The notes beneath the pieces were generated by a model. That model made no database searches, was not told the DNA's origin, and worked only from the letters and a program-made list of their open reading frames with translations. Shown here piece after piece: positions 27,044 through 39,401 of a stretch of 64,000 nt of DNA. How positions within the stretch are numbered: the stretch's first letter is position 1; every line of letters starts with the position of its first letter. Both the position numbers and the translations under genes were made by a program. Source of the DNA: Aurantibacillus circumpalustris (lineage in GTDB: Bacteria; Bacteroidota; Bacteroidia; B-17B0; Aurantibacillaceae); the NCBI RefSeq assembly GCF_029625215.1, contig NZ_CP121197.1, positions 4,092,001 to 4,156,000 of the forward strand, given 5' to 3'.

Positions 27044-27983
27044 TCAACGATCAACGCTAATTTCTACAATCTTTTTATCATTCAGATTGTGCATTGCTTT
27101 TGGAACAATATTTAAGATTTCAGTTTGAAGTGTTTTTATGAGTTTTGTTTTCAGATGATCACGATGTGTAACCAAACTCACCTCGCGCGCTGGACTAGGA
27201 TCCCTGAGCCTTTTCACCAATTTCATTTGTGTTTTCGAAAACTCCATCACAGCTAATTCAGGTAAAATAGTGACACCGTCGCTTTTATCCACCATTCTTT
27301 TTAAGGTTTCTATATTACCTGTTTCATATTTAAAATTAAGATTAGAGTATTTTCTAAGTTCACATAAATTCAATATCTGAGATCTAAAACAATGTCCTTC
27401 TTCGAGTAACCAAAGTTGATTGGGATCAATTTCAGTTGCTAACACATATTTTTTTAAATGCAGTGCATTTTTTTTAGAAACGTAAATAAAAAGTTCTTCA
27501 TAAAACAATATGTCTTCTTTTATGGAACTGTCCTTTAATGGTGTAACCACAATTCCACAGTCTAACCGGTTGTTTTTTAACTCATGAATAATGTCTTCTG
27601 TAATCGTTTCCTTAACGATAAGATTTACGTTTGGATACTTCCCTCTGATAGCTTTAAAAAGGTTGGGTAGCAAATACGGTGCGAGTGTGGGAATGATTCC
27701 TATGCGTAGTTCACCACTCATAGTATCCTTTTTTTCTGAAATAATCTGACGAATCATTCCTGCTTCACGCAATACAAAACGTGCTTGCGCAATTATACTC
27801 TTACCAAGTTCGGTGGGAATCACAGGTTGTTTTGTTCTGTCAAATATTTTCACCCCCAACTCTTCTTCCAATTTCTGAATTTGCATGCTCAGTGTTGGCT
27901 GCGTTACAAAGCATTTCTCTGATGCTAACACAAAATGTCGGTAAGTATCAATGGCAACTATGTATTCGAGCTGAGTTAGAGTC

Positions 27984-27985
<2 letters not shown>
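27044..27985 (-). CDS. oxyR: OxyR-type LysR family peroxide sensor
   Basis: 313 residues. The N-terminal LysR HTH (TQLEYIVAIDTYRHF ... TQPTLSMQIQKLEEELG) is followed by the LysR substrate domain. The OxyR signature EEGHCFRSQILNLCEL holds Cys199 and Cys208, the same numbers as the redox cysteines of E. coli OxyR, so peroxide sensing by disulfide formation is expected. It is divergent from katG, the usual OxyR target, and a consensus-type OxyR half-site overlaps its own start codon, implying autoregulation. Confidence 0.93.
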
Positions 27986-30283
<2,298 letters not shown>

Positions 30284-30323
30284 TTTGTTATTCAAAAAAA
30301 TATAGTTGGTTAAAACATTTGCG

Positions 30324-30374
30324 GACTCTTTTAAAAAAAATGCGCCTGTGCATTTACTAATTTTTAAAAGAGTC
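30324..30374 (+). terminator. Long hairpin after katG
   Basis: GACTCTTTTAAAAA pairs perfectly with TTTTTAAAAGAGTC across a 23-base loop, 40 bases after the katG stop. The stem is AT-rich, so it may be a terminator or simply a stable 3' end structure. Confidence 0.6.
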
Positions 30375-30464
30375 TTCAAAGCCTACTGAAAAATAAACTT
30401 GTTGTTGACAAGCCTGAAAACAATTGAACAGATAATCATAGTCAGCTAAATAGGTTTAAGAAAA

Positions 30465-30848
30465 ATGAAATTTAGACTAGCAAGGCATACTAATTCAATC
30501 GAAGAATTAGCAAACTTTTATGTAAAAATCATTGGCCTAGATTTGTTAGATGAATTTAAAAACCATTCTGGTTATGATGGAGTTTTTATAGGGAAAAACA
30601 ACCTAGACTGGCACCTTGAATTCACTCAGACAATTGAAAAGGTTAATCACACTTTTGACGATGATGACCTTTTGGTTTTTTATCCTGGCACTCAATCAGA
30701 ATATGATGAAATAATTGTTCGAATAAATAAAAATAACATAACTCATTCCGTTCCAAAAAATCCATACTGGCAAACAAATGGAATTACAATCCAAAACCCA
30801 GATGGGCATTATGTGATTATTTCTAAGCAAAGAATAAACGAAATCTAA
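30465..30848 (+). CDS. VOC family protein (YycE-like glyoxalase fold)
   Basis: 127 residues: RLARHTNSIEELANFYVKII is the opening strand and helix of a vicinal oxygen chelate fold, WHLEFTQ the metal-side strand and TIQNPDGHYVIISKQ the closing segment. It resembles YycE-like proteins, whose role is unknown. It stands alone between katG and a phosphatase gene. Confidence 0.78.
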   Translation: MKFRLARHTNSIEELANFYVKIIGLDLLDEFKNHSGYDGVFIGKNNLDWHLEFTQTIEKVNHTFDDDDLLVFYPGTQSEYDEIIVRINKNNITHSVPKNPYWQTNGITIQNPDGHYVIISKQRINEI

Positions 30849-30982
30849 TAAAATCTTAGATTTCCACTTTCGGATTATTGCTTTCCTATTAATGATTAAT
30901 ATTGGAAACGAAGAAAATTATACTTTTCTTCGTTATACAATTTTAGTCCTAAAATTTAAGTTTTAGACCAATAGCCCAAATC

Positions 30983-33295
30983 ATGAAAAATTTTATTACA
31001 AGCAAATGGATACCGGTGGTTTTCGCAAGTATATTCATTCTATCACTCTTACTATTAAGAGTAGTTGGAAGTTTGACGGAAGAAGTTGTAGTAATTCTTC
31101 TCTCAGTAATATACGTACCAATGATTTTTTTGTACTTCCCTACGCTAGCAATAGTATCGATAAAGACAAATCATCCAAAAAAACACCAAATCATTGGTAA
31201 TATTGGATTATTTTGCTTGATCCTCTGGTTATTAGGATTAATCTCAAAGATACATTTGAATTGGTATGGTTCACCTTTACATATTATTGCAGGTTCTTTT
31301 ATTTTTCTAACTTCATTTCTTCCCGCATGGTATGCTTTAAAAATTGCAGAAAGCCAAGCAAAACTTAAACTGTTTTATTTTCTACTCACTAATTTTTATG
31401 GCGCGCTTATACTATACGGATGTTCAAGTACTCAACACTTTCCATTTTGGGAAAACACAATGTATTTTTGTTTTTTTTCTTCTATTGTTCTTCTACCGTT
31501 TCTTATTTATCATCTTATAAAAGGTAATATTCAATTTAATTTTAAGAACAATTTTACTTTCATTTTTTTCATCGCCTATATCCTTGGCATGCGTCAAATG
31601 GTTTACATGAGGGATTTAAGAAACAGTAGTGTTAATGTTAACCAGGAAGAAGCAGAAAAGAACTTCACAATTAATGAGCGCAAAGCTAATTTTATTTATG
31701 AAGCATTTAGTAGTACTCATTCCAGCGATTCTCTTTTTCTATCCAACTATGCAAAAGTAAAAACAATAAAAACTGCTGGTGATTCACTTCAAAAATATGT
31801 ATCCGATTTAAAATCGGTTTTGGTTGTCGAGGTAGCAGCTTTGTCCAAATCGGTAGCAGATACCATCAAACTGAAAAAAATCTCTGCGGCTGCGAAAGCG
31901 AATTATGATATTCCAACAAACATACTATTCGATAGCATTCCGAAATTTAAACATATTGAAAACTATAATATCTACTCACTTAAAAAGAGATTGTTAAGCT
32001 TTTCTGATACTTTAATTTCACTATCACCTCAAGAATTTAAAACACAGTTAAAACAATATAACCCTATTCAAATTGTTGACCAAAACGACTATGAAGACGG
32101 TATGCAGTTAACTTGGGAGGTTACACAATTCTCCCACCGGCCGCTTGGTATCATCTATACGCAACTCACGTCTATTCAAAGCGATATTTTTGCGGCAGAA
32201 ATACTGGTAATGAATGAACTGTTCAATAAAGCCAACCAAAACCGAAAAGAAAACTTAGCAGCGCAATTAACCGAGGTTTCTTTAAAATATGAAACAGAAA
32301 AAAAGGAAAAACAAATAAGTTTATTAGAAAAAGATAAAGAATTGAATGATGCAAAACTCATGGCAAAAGACGTCGAAATTTCACAGACCCGCGAAACACT
32401 CATTTACTTTGTTTTTGCCTTAGTTATATTTGTTGTATTGATTGTGTTTGTTATCAGAGCCAACCTTCAACGCAGAAAAGCTAATCAGCTTTTAACACAA
32501 CAAAAATTGGAGATCGAAAAACAAAAACATCTGGTTGACGAGAAACAAAAAGAAATTGTGGACAGTATTACCTATGCCAAACGTCTACAGCACGCCATCT
32601 TACCCCCGCAGGAATTTATTAATCAATTTGTACCTAATAATTTTGTTTTATATAAACCTAAAGACATTGTTGCTGGTGATTTTTATTGGGCGGAACAAGT
32701 AGGCGATAAATTTTTTATTGCTGCTGCAGATAGCACAGGTCATGGTGTTCCGGGGGCAATGGTTTCGGTGGTTTGTTCCAATGCGCTCAACAGAGCGATT
32801 AAAGAATTTAAACTAAATGATACTGGAAAAATACTGAATAAAACGAGAGAATTGGTTTTAGAAACCTTCGAGAAAAGTTCAAGCGAAGTAAAAGATGGGA
32901 TGGATATTTCGCTATTCTGTATCGACAGTAAAAACAAAAACATTTTCTGGAGCGGAGCAAATAATCCGCTTTGGTACATTCAAGACAATGAGCTCAAAGA
33001 AATAAAAGCCAACAAACAAGCTATTGGAAAGACAGACAATCCTGTTCCATTTACAACACATCAAATCGACTATAAAGAAAATACTTTGTTTTATTTATTC
33101 ACGGATGGATTTGCTGATCAATTTGGTGGCGCCAACGGTAAAAAATTCAAATACAAACAATTTGAAGAGTTACTCGTTTCAATCAGCAGTAAACCCATGC
33201 AGGAGCAATCCGACATTATTAATAAAATATTTGAAGATTGGAAAGGGTCACTCGAGCAGGTTGACGACGTTTGCGTAATTGGGATAAAAATATGA
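30983..33295 (+). CDS. Membrane-bound SpoIIE-type serine/threonine phosphatase
   Basis: 770 residues. The first 210 residues contain about seven hydrophobic helices, followed by a periplasm- or cytoplasm-facing helical region, a further TM near 475-495 (IYFVFALVIFVVLIVFVIRA), a coiled coil (KQKHLVDEKQKEIVDSI) and the SpoIIE/PP2C domain from about 530. That domain carries the motifs KDIVAGDFYW, AADSTGHGVPGAMVS, DGMDISLFCID and LFTDGFADQFGG with the expected metal-binding aspartates. It probably dephosphorylates a partner-switch protein in response to a membrane signal. Its catalytic part is related to the SiaA-like phosphatase at 57465. Remnants of a second copy of its 3' end follow it. Confidence 0.86.
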   Translation: MKNFITSKWIPVVFASIFILSLLLLRVVGSLTEEVVVILLSVIYVPMIFLYFPTLAIVSIKTNHPKKHQIIGNIGLFCLILWLLGLISKIHLNWYGSPLHIIAGSFIFLTSFLPAWYALKIAESQAKLKLFYFLLTNFYGALILYGCSSTQHFPFWENTMYFCFFSSIVLLPFLIYHLIKGNIQFNFKNNFTFIFFIAYILGMRQMVYMRDLRNSSVNVNQEEAEKNFTINERKANFIYEAFSSTHSSDSLFLSNYAKVKTIKTAGDSLQKYVSDLKSVLVVEVAALSKSVADTIKLKKISAAAKANYDIPTNILFDSIPKFKHIENYNIYSLKKRLLSFSDTLISLSPQEFKTQLKQYNPIQIVDQNDYEDGMQLTWEVTQFSHRPLGIIYTQLTSIQSDIFAAEILVMNELFNKANQNRKENLAAQLTEVSLKYETEKKEKQISLLEKDKELNDAKLMAKDVEISQTRETLIYFVFALVIFVVLIVFVIRANLQRRKANQLLTQQKLEIEKQKHLVDEKQKEIVDSITYAKRLQHAILPPQEFINQFVPNNFVLYKPKDIVAGDFYWAEQVGDKFFIAAADSTGHGVPGAMVSVVCSNALNRAIKEFKLNDTGKILNKTRELVLETFEKSSSEVKDGMDISLFCIDSKNKNIFWSGANNPLWYIQDNELKEIKANKQAIGKTDNPVPFTTHQIDYKENTLFYLFTDGFADQFGGANGKKFKYKQFEELLVSISSKPMQEQSDIINKIFEDWKGSLEQVDDVCVIGIKI

Positions 33296-33305
33296 CGCAA
33301 ACGGA

Positions 33306-33361
33306 GGAGCTTGTCCTGAGCTTGCCGAAGGAATGTGTGTGTGATTGGAATAAGAATATGA
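33306..33361 (+). pseudogene. Repeat fragment plus remnant 3' end of a second SpoIIE-type gene
   Basis: Just after the phosphatase stop lies gcttgtcctgagcttgccga (33309-33328), a string I recognise from dispersed intergenic repeats in this phylum and others. It is followed at 33332-33361 by codons NVCVIGIRI and a stop. The genuine gene ends DVCVIGIKI. Six of the eight aligned codons differ, mostly at silent positions, so this is not a fresh duplication but an old paralogue end, or a shared gene end next to an inserted repeat. Confidence 0.55.
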
Positions 33362-33421
33362 TCTTCAAATACACTACAGAAAGCTCTTCAATTATTATAC
33401 TCAAAAAATAATTTAGAAATC

Positions 33422-33892
33422 ATGACACACGAACACCATTACAAACTCACTACCGTTTGGCAAGGTAACAAAGGCGAAGGAACAAAAAACGTAAAAACGT
33501 ATGACCGCAGTCACACCGTGACGATTGCTGGAAAACCTCAACTTCATTTAACAACAGATAATCCAGCAGTAGGTGACAAAACAAAATTAAACCCGGAAGA
33601 TTTATTGGTGACAGCCATATCATCTTGCCACATGCTTTCTTACTTATATGTATGTGCACTGGAAGGAATTGTCATTACTGACTATACCGACACTGCCACT
33701 GGAATCATGATAGAAAAGAAAAGTGGTGGCGGTAGTTTTAAAGAAGTAACCTTGAATCCTGTTTTTAAAGTAGCGAATAGTTCCATGAAAGAGAAAGCGA
33801 TTGAATTGCATCACAAGGCACATGAAATATGCTATTTAGCTAGTTCGATAAATTTTGAAGTGAAGTGCAGTCCTATCTGCTTGGTAGATTAA
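33422..33892 (+). CDS. OsmC family peroxiredoxin-like protein
   Basis: 156 residues matching OsmC/YhfA-type proteins: AVGDKTKLNPEDLLVTAISS, the first cysteine in SSCHMLSYLYVCAL and the second in HEICYLASSINFEV. The two cysteines form the thiol active site that reduces organic hydroperoxides. Its ending is 19 bases from the convergent efflux gene. With katG and oxyR nearby it adds to a peroxide-defence theme, but no shared promoter is visible. Confidence 0.88.
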   Translation: MTHEHHYKLTTVWQGNKGEGTKNVKTYDRSHTVTIAGKPQLHLTTDNPAVGDKTKLNPEDLLVTAISSCHMLSYLYVCALEGIVITDYTDTATGIMIEKKSGGGSFKEVTLNPVFKVANSSMKEKAIELHHKAHEICYLASSINFEVKCSPICLVD

Positions 33893-33911
33893 AGTAAATT
33901 CAACTCACCGA

Positions 33912-36900
33912 TTATTTCACCAAACTGCCATTTACACGCAGTAATTCTGCCTCAGCAATTTTGATAGCATAAAGTGCATTTATATACCGCACTTGTGCAT
34001 CTTCTAAGTTTTTTTGAGTCTCTATGGTTTCTAAAAGATTAGCCTTTCCAATTTTGTAACGTTCAAGGGAAATACTTTGCACCTCTTTTGAATCAGCCAG
34101 ATTCTGCATTTCCATATTCACAATTTGTTTGTTCAGTAAAAACGCTTTATAACTCACGTAAACCAATCCATCTATTCGTAGTTGCGTTTGTTCAGTAACG
34201 TAGCGTTGATTGAGTGCTAATATATTTCTCTCTTTAACTAAACGATTATTTTTATTTCCATTAAAGATCAACCAACTTGCCGTTAAGCCAGCGTTTAAAC
34301 CACTTTGGCGGTTTAAAAATACAATTCCGGCTTGACTTGTATTCCGCGTAAATACATAAGCGCCGTTTAACTGTACAACTGGTAAATTTGCCGAACGTGC
34401 TTCGTTTACACTTTGAGAAAATATTAACTCGTTTTGTTTTGAAATTAAAATAGAAGAATTATTTTGGACAACACTCTTTTTTAAATCTTCCAAATTAGGA
34501 TTGTAGTTAACAACTATGGAATCAGCTGTGGTGTAATCCGCATCAGCCTGTTTAGCGAGGAGTGAGTTTAATTGCACTTTAGCATTTAATAAATCGAGTT
34601 CTAATTGTGTGATAGCACTCTTGGCTTTATTTTCATCGGATCGTGTAAGAAGTAAATCCACTTTTGAATCAGAACCAATTTCCAATTTTAGTTGTGCTAT
34701 TTTTAAACGCTCTTCATACATTTTTAAATTCTGCTTATTTGCCTTTATAAGTTCGTTAATTTTAACAATGTTGTAATACGCGACAATAACATCATACACG
34801 GTATTCTCCATTTGTTGTTTAAGTTGAATGGATGATAGCTCCTCATTTAAACTCAATCGCTTTTTTATGGCAAACATTTTAAATCCGTCAAACACATTCC
34901 ATGCAGCGTTGAGAGAGGCACCAGTATTGTTTGTGACGGCCCCTGTTCTGTCCTGAATAGTTCCTGTGTTAAACTCCTGATGAGAGTTCAAACTTGCTAC
35001 ATTTAAATTTCCATTTAAACTCACAGTTGGAGACATACCAGCACTACCCATATTATTTTGTGCCTTTGCTATTCCTTGTTGATTCTTTACAATTAATACG
35101 GAATAATTTTTCTCTAAGCTAATTTTAATCGCATCTTCTATTTTAAGCAAATCTTGTGCTGAAGAACTGAAACCAAAAATGCTAAAAGATAAAACCAGTA
35201 TCAGTCCACTTGCCGAAAAATTTACCTTCGCAGAACTTCTTCTCTTAAAAAAACGTTTGACCCAAAAACGCACTTGAAATGAAAGTAGCACCATTGCAGG
35301 TATTACGAACAAAGTGAGAATCATGGATAACAACAAACCACCAATAATCACGATACCCATTCCCATTCTGCTTTCCGAACCTGCTCCAAATGCCATAGCA
35401 ATCGGAAGTGCTCCAAGCATCGTAGCAAGGCTTGTCATTAAAATCGGACGCATCCTTGAAGTAGATGCTTGTATTAATGCCTTGCGAACCGTTAAACCTT
35501 TTTCACGCAACTGATCATAAAACTCAATGATTAAAATACCATTTTTTGTAACGAGTCCGATGAGCATGATAATTCCAATCTGGCTAAAAATATTTAAGGT
35601 TTGATTAAAATACCAAAGAGAAAAAACCGCGCCTGCAAGCGCCATTGGAACCGTGCATATAATTATTAAAGGAGATCCAAAACTTTCGAACTGAGCAGCG
35701 AGTAATAAATAAATCAATACAAGTGCCAATATGAATGCAAACAAAACATTGCTGCTACTTTCTGCAAAATCACGTGAAGCACCTGTTAAAGAAGTCGTAA
35801 AACTATCATCTAAAACCTCTTTGGCAATTTTATCCATTTCCTTAATACCATCGCCAATTGTTTTACCTGGTGCTAAACCAGCGGTGATGGTAGCGGATTG
35901 ATAACGGTTATAGTGGTATAATTGTGGTGGACTACTTCTCTCTTCTATCGTAATAACATTATCGAGTTGAATCATCTCTCCACGACTATTTCTCACATAC
36001 AATTCTTTAATATCCGTTGGATCATCTCGCTTTTCGCGGTTCACCTGACCCACTACCTGATATTGTTTGTCGCCTTGAATGTAATACCCAAAACGCTGAC
36101 CACTTAATGCTAATTGAATAGTCTGCGCAACATCGGCAATAGAAACTCCCATGGTCCTGGCCTTGTCTCTATTAATTTCAATAACCAATTCGGGTTTATT
36201 GAATTTAAGATTTACGTCTACTAAACCACCAAAAGTTGGATTCTTATTTGCTTGTTCTAAAAACAGTGGAAGTTTTTCGCGTAACTTTTCAAAATTCTGC
36301 GTCTGTAAAACAAACGCTACAGGTAAGGTTCCACGCGGACCACCACCAGATGAAATAGATTGTTCCTGAATGATAAACACTCTACCTTCAGGGAACTGTG
36401 ATAAATTTTTAGTAAGATAGGCGGCGATTTCCGCTTGTGATCTTTTACGCTTGCCCGATTCGGTAAGAGCTAAACGACCAAAGCCGGTATTTACAGCACC
36501 AGAACCCGCAAAGCTTGGTGCACTTACTGTTAAACAAACTTGTTTTTCTGGAACAGAATCGGAAACGAAATCAGAAATTTTATCCATTAAATTATCAGTT
36601 ACCTCGTACGAAGTTCCCTCCGGTGTAGTAACCATCATTCGTAACCAGTTACGATCTTCTAAAGGTGATAATTCAGATTGCAGTTGAGAACCAAAAAATA
36701 AAATTGAACCGAATGATGCAACAAGAATTATAATTGCCCACCATCTTTTTTGTAAGAATCGTATAATTGTTTTTTTAAACCAAGCATCGAGTGCAACAAA
36801 AAATGGTTCAGTCGCATTATAAAATCTGCCCTTTTTAGTAGGATCTTTTCTAATTAATTTGGCATTCAACATAGGAGTCAGTGTAAGAGACACAAAAGCA

Positions 36901-38321
36901 GAAATTAAAACTGCTCCCGCGAGAACCACACCAAACTCACGAAATAATCTTCCTACAAATCCCTCCAAAAATATTACCGGCATAAACACAGCCACTAACG
37001 TAAGGGACGTAATAATTACAGCTGTATAAATTTCACGCGTTCCTTCAATGGCGGCTTCTTTGGGCTTCATACCTTTTTCAATTTTCTTAAAAATATTTTC
37101 AGTCACAACAATCCCATCATCTACAACCAAACCAGTGGCCAATACAATTGCTAAAAGAGTAAGGACGTTAATGGAATAATCCATCAAATACATAATAAAA
37201 AAAGCACCCACCAAAGAAACCGGAATGTCAATAAGCGGTCTGAAAGCAATGATCCAATCTCTAAAAAACAAAAAGATAATGATGATGACCAACGCTAACG
37301 CAATGAGTAAGGTTTCTTTTACTTCAATGATTGAGTTTTTAATAAAACGGGTATTATCGAGCGCAATGTTGATGTGATAATCTTTTGGTAAATCTTTTTT
37401 AAGCAATTCATAACGTTTGTAAAATTCGTTCGAGATATCGAGGTAGTTCGCTCCTGGTTGTGGCACTAATGCAAGACCTACCATAGGGACACCAGAATTT
37501 TTTAAAATGGTTTCCTCATTCTCTGAACCCAATTCTACTTTAGCTACATCTCTTAACCTTACAATATTACCTGCATCTTCCTTCACAATCATTCTTTCAA
37601 ACTCAGGAACAGTGGATAATCTGCCAATAGTATTTACCGTTAGTTCAGTTGCATTACCAGATATTTTTCCAGAAGGCAAATCAACATTCTCACGATCGAG
37701 TGCTAGTTTTACGTCTAATGGCGTAAGGTTATACGCAGCTAATTTATCTGGATGCAAACGAATACGCATCGCAAAACGACGTTGTCCCCAAATCTGCACC
37801 AAACTCACACCAGAAATAGTTTGTAGATTTTGAGCTATCACATTTTCTGCATAATCACTTACTTCCAATAGAGAACGCGTATCACTCAGTAATGTCATCG
37901 AAACAATTGCATCTGAGTTTGCATCAGCTTTTGAAACAACAGGGGGTGCATCAATATCTTGTGGCAACTGACGAAGTGCTCTTGATACCTTGTCGCGTAC
38001 ATCATTCGCAGCGGCCTCTAAATCAGCTCCTAAATTAAATTCTACGGTAATGTTGCTTGAGCCTTGATTCGATGAAGCAGAAATAGAACGAATACCATCA
38101 ATACCATTAATTACTTTTTCAAGAGGCTCAGTAATTTGTGATTGAATCACATCGGCATTTGCACCGGTATAACTCGTCCGCACTGTAATAACAGGCGGAT
38201 CGATGGATGGGAATTCTCGTACCCCTAAATAACTATATCCAATAGCCCCAAATAGGAGTATAAACACCGACATAACAACGGCAAGAACAGGGCGATTTAC
38301 GCTTAAGGAGGCTATGTCCAT
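33912..38321 (-). CDS. RND efflux pump fused to a TolC-like outer-membrane channel
   Basis: 1469 residues in one frame. Residues 1-1030 are a full HAE1/AcrB-type pump (SLSVNRPVLAVVMSVFILL; GLVVDDGIVVTENIFKKIE; late TM block GLVTKNGILIIEFYDQLREK and RMRPILMTSLATMLG). An internal hydrophobic signal at about 1034-1053 ends in SSSAQ, and residues 1055-1469 form a complete TolC/OEP domain (LLKIEDAIKIS ... LERYKIGKANLLETIETQKN). The polypeptide is probably cut by signal peptidase at about 1054 into inner-membrane pump and outer-membrane channel. It overlaps the adaptor gene stop by one base (TAATG), so pump, channel and adaptor are made together. Substrates are unknown. Confidence 0.9.
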   Translation of the reverse strand: MDIASLSVNRPVLAVVMSVFILLFGAIGYSYLGVREFPSIDPPVITVRTSYTGANADVIQSQITEPLEKVINGIDGIRSISASSNQGSSNITVEFNLGADLEAAANDVRDKVSRALRQLPQDIDAPPVVSKADANSDAIVSMTLLSDTRSLLEVSDYAENVIAQNLQTISGVSLVQIWGQRRFAMRIRLHPDKLAAYNLTPLDVKLALDRENVDLPSGKISGNATELTVNTIGRLSTVPEFERMIVKEDAGNIVRLRDVAKVELGSENEETILKNSGVPMVGLALVPQPGANYLDISNEFYKRYELLKKDLPKDYHINIALDNTRFIKNSIIEVKETLLIALALVIIIIFLFFRDWIIAFRPLIDIPVSLVGAFFIMYLMDYSINVLTLLAIVLATGLVVDDGIVVTENIFKKIEKGMKPKEAAIEGTREIYTAVIITSLTLVAVFMPVIFLEGFVGRLFREFGVVLAGAVLISAFVSLTLTPMLNAKLIRKDPTKKGRFYNATEPFFVALDAWFKKTIIRFLQKRWWAIIILVASFGSILFFGSQLQSELSPLEDRNWLRMMVTTPEGTSYEVTDNLMDKISDFVSDSVPEKQVCLTVSAPSFAGSGAVNTGFGRLALTESGKRKRSQAEIAAYLTKNLSQFPEGRVFIIQEQSISSGGGPRGTLPVAFVLQTQNFEKLREKLPLFLEQANKNPTFGGLVDVNLKFNKPELVIEINRDKARTMGVSIADVAQTIQLALSGQRFGYYIQGDKQYQVVGQVNREKRDDPTDIKELYVRNSRGEMIQLDNVITIEERSSPPQLYHYNRYQSATITAGLAPGKTIGDGIKEMDKIAKEVLDDSFTTSLTGASRDFAESSSNVLFAFILALVLIYLLLAAQFESFGSPLIIICTVPMALAGAVFSLWYFNQTLNIFSQIGIIMLIGLVTKNGILIIEFYDQLREKGLTVRKALIQASTSRMRPILMTSLATMLGALPIAMAFGAGSESRMGMGIVIIGGLLLSMILTLFVIPAMVLLSFQVRFWVKRFFKRRSSAKVNFSASGLILVLSFSIFGFSSSAQDLLKIEDAIKISLEKNYSVLIVKNQQGIAKAQNNMGSAGMSPTVSLNGNLNVASLNSHQEFNTGTIQDRTGAVTNNTGASLNAAWNVFDGFKMFAIKKRLSLNEELSSIQLKQQMENTVYDVIVAYYNIVKINELIKANKQNLKMYEERLKIAQLKLEIGSDSKVDLLLTRSDENKAKSAITQLELDLLNAKVQLNSLLAKQADADYTTADSIVVNYNPNLEDLKKSVVQNNSSILISKQNELIFSQSVNEARSANLPVVQLNGAYVFTRNTSQAGIVFLNRQSGLNAGLTASWLIFNGNKNNRLVKERNILALNQRYVTEQTQLRIDGLVYVSYKAFLLNKQIVNMEMQNLADSKEVQSISLERYKIGKANLLETIETQKNLEDAQVRYINALYAIKIAEAELLRVNGSLVK

Positions 38322-39388
38322 TAGTTAACCGATTTTAATAGTTTGAGTTTAGAATCATTTCTTACCGAAAGAAGTCCAGTTGTAAGCACAGTGTCATTAA
38401 CCATTAGTCCTTTAATAATTTGGATTTTATCATCCGTGCGTACTCCAATCTCAACCTGAATTTCTTCCGCAGTGCCATTTCGGTTCACAAATAGTTTTTG
38501 TCCCTTCAATGTTGCAATTACGCATTCTGTTGGAACCATTAAAGCATTGTTTGTTTCCCCTAGGTTTACAAATACTTTTACAAAACTTCCCGGATAAAAA
38601 GTCTCTGATCCATTATAAGAAGCCCTGGCTTTTATTGTTTTGGTAATTTCATCCACCACTGGTTCTATCGCATAAATAGTAGCCGAAAAAGTTTTTGTGG
38701 TTTTCAAATTATCGTTTGAAAAATTAACCCTTACTCCTTTTTTGAAAAAACTACTGTATTTTTCTGGAATAGAAAATTCAACGAATAAGGGCTGTAATTG
38801 AACTAAAGAAGCAATTGGCGTAGTAGCATTTACATATGAACCTTCGCTAATATTTTTTAAACCCACTGCTCCATTAAAAGGTGCAACAATATTTGTTTTA
38901 GCTAGTTGTGCTTTCGTGTATGCTTCGTCTGCTTTATAAGTAGCGACTTCGTTTTCTTGCATGTCATAATCTTCCTGACTTATGCCATTAATAGCAAGAA
39001 GTTTTTTTAGACGGGCAAGTTTTTGTTCTGATAGTTTTAATTGCGTTTGAGTTTTTAAAAGCTGTGCTTCCAAATCGGCACTATTTAACTTCACTAGCAG
39101 AGCACCTTTGCTAACTGTTTCACCTTCTTTAAAATAAACAGCTGTAATTTTTCCAGCTACTTCAGGCAGAATTTCAATTTGATTGAAGGCACCAATTTTT
39201 CCGGTTGTAAATACATCGTTACTAAAAGAAGTAGATTTAACCACAAAATAATTCACAGCGACCGGTAACTTTTTCTTTTCTTCTGGCGACAATCCTTTCT
39301 CTACTTTTTTGGCAAAGAAAATAAATTTAGAAGCGACTAAGAGTCCTAAAATGCTAATAACAATTATCCAATTCGGTATTTTTTTCAT
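38321..39388 (-). CDS. RND efflux periplasmic adaptor (membrane fusion protein)
   Basis: 355 residues. A single N-terminal membrane anchor (WIIVISILGLLVASKFIFF), biotinyl-lipoyl halves (GKIGAFNQIEILPEVAGKIT and NIVAPFNGAVGLKNISEGSY) around a coiled-coil hairpin, and a beta-barrel part ending VNDTVLTTGLLSVR fit the AcrA/MexA family. It links pump and outer-membrane channel. It is the middle gene of the marR / adaptor / pump operon: the regulator stop lies 13 bases upstream, and the pump start overlaps its stop. Confidence 0.92.
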   Translation of the reverse strand: MKKIPNWIIVISILGLLVASKFIFFAKKVEKGLSPEEKKKLPVAVNYFVVKSTSFSNDVFTTGKIGAFNQIEILPEVAGKITAVYFKEGETVSKGALLVKLNSADLEAQLLKTQTQLKLSEQKLARLKKLLAINGISQEDYDMQENEVATYKADEAYTKAQLAKTNIVAPFNGAVGLKNISEGSYVNATTPIASLVQLQPLFVEFSIPEKYSSFFKKGVRVNFSNDNLKTTKTFSATIYAIEPVVDEITKTIKARASYNGSETFYPGSFVKVFVNLGETNNALMVPTECVIATLKGQKLFVNRNGTAEEIQVEIGVRTDDKIQIIKGLMVNDTVLTTGLLSVRNDSKLKLLKSVN

Positions 39389-39401
39389 AGCGGGTGTATG
39401 T

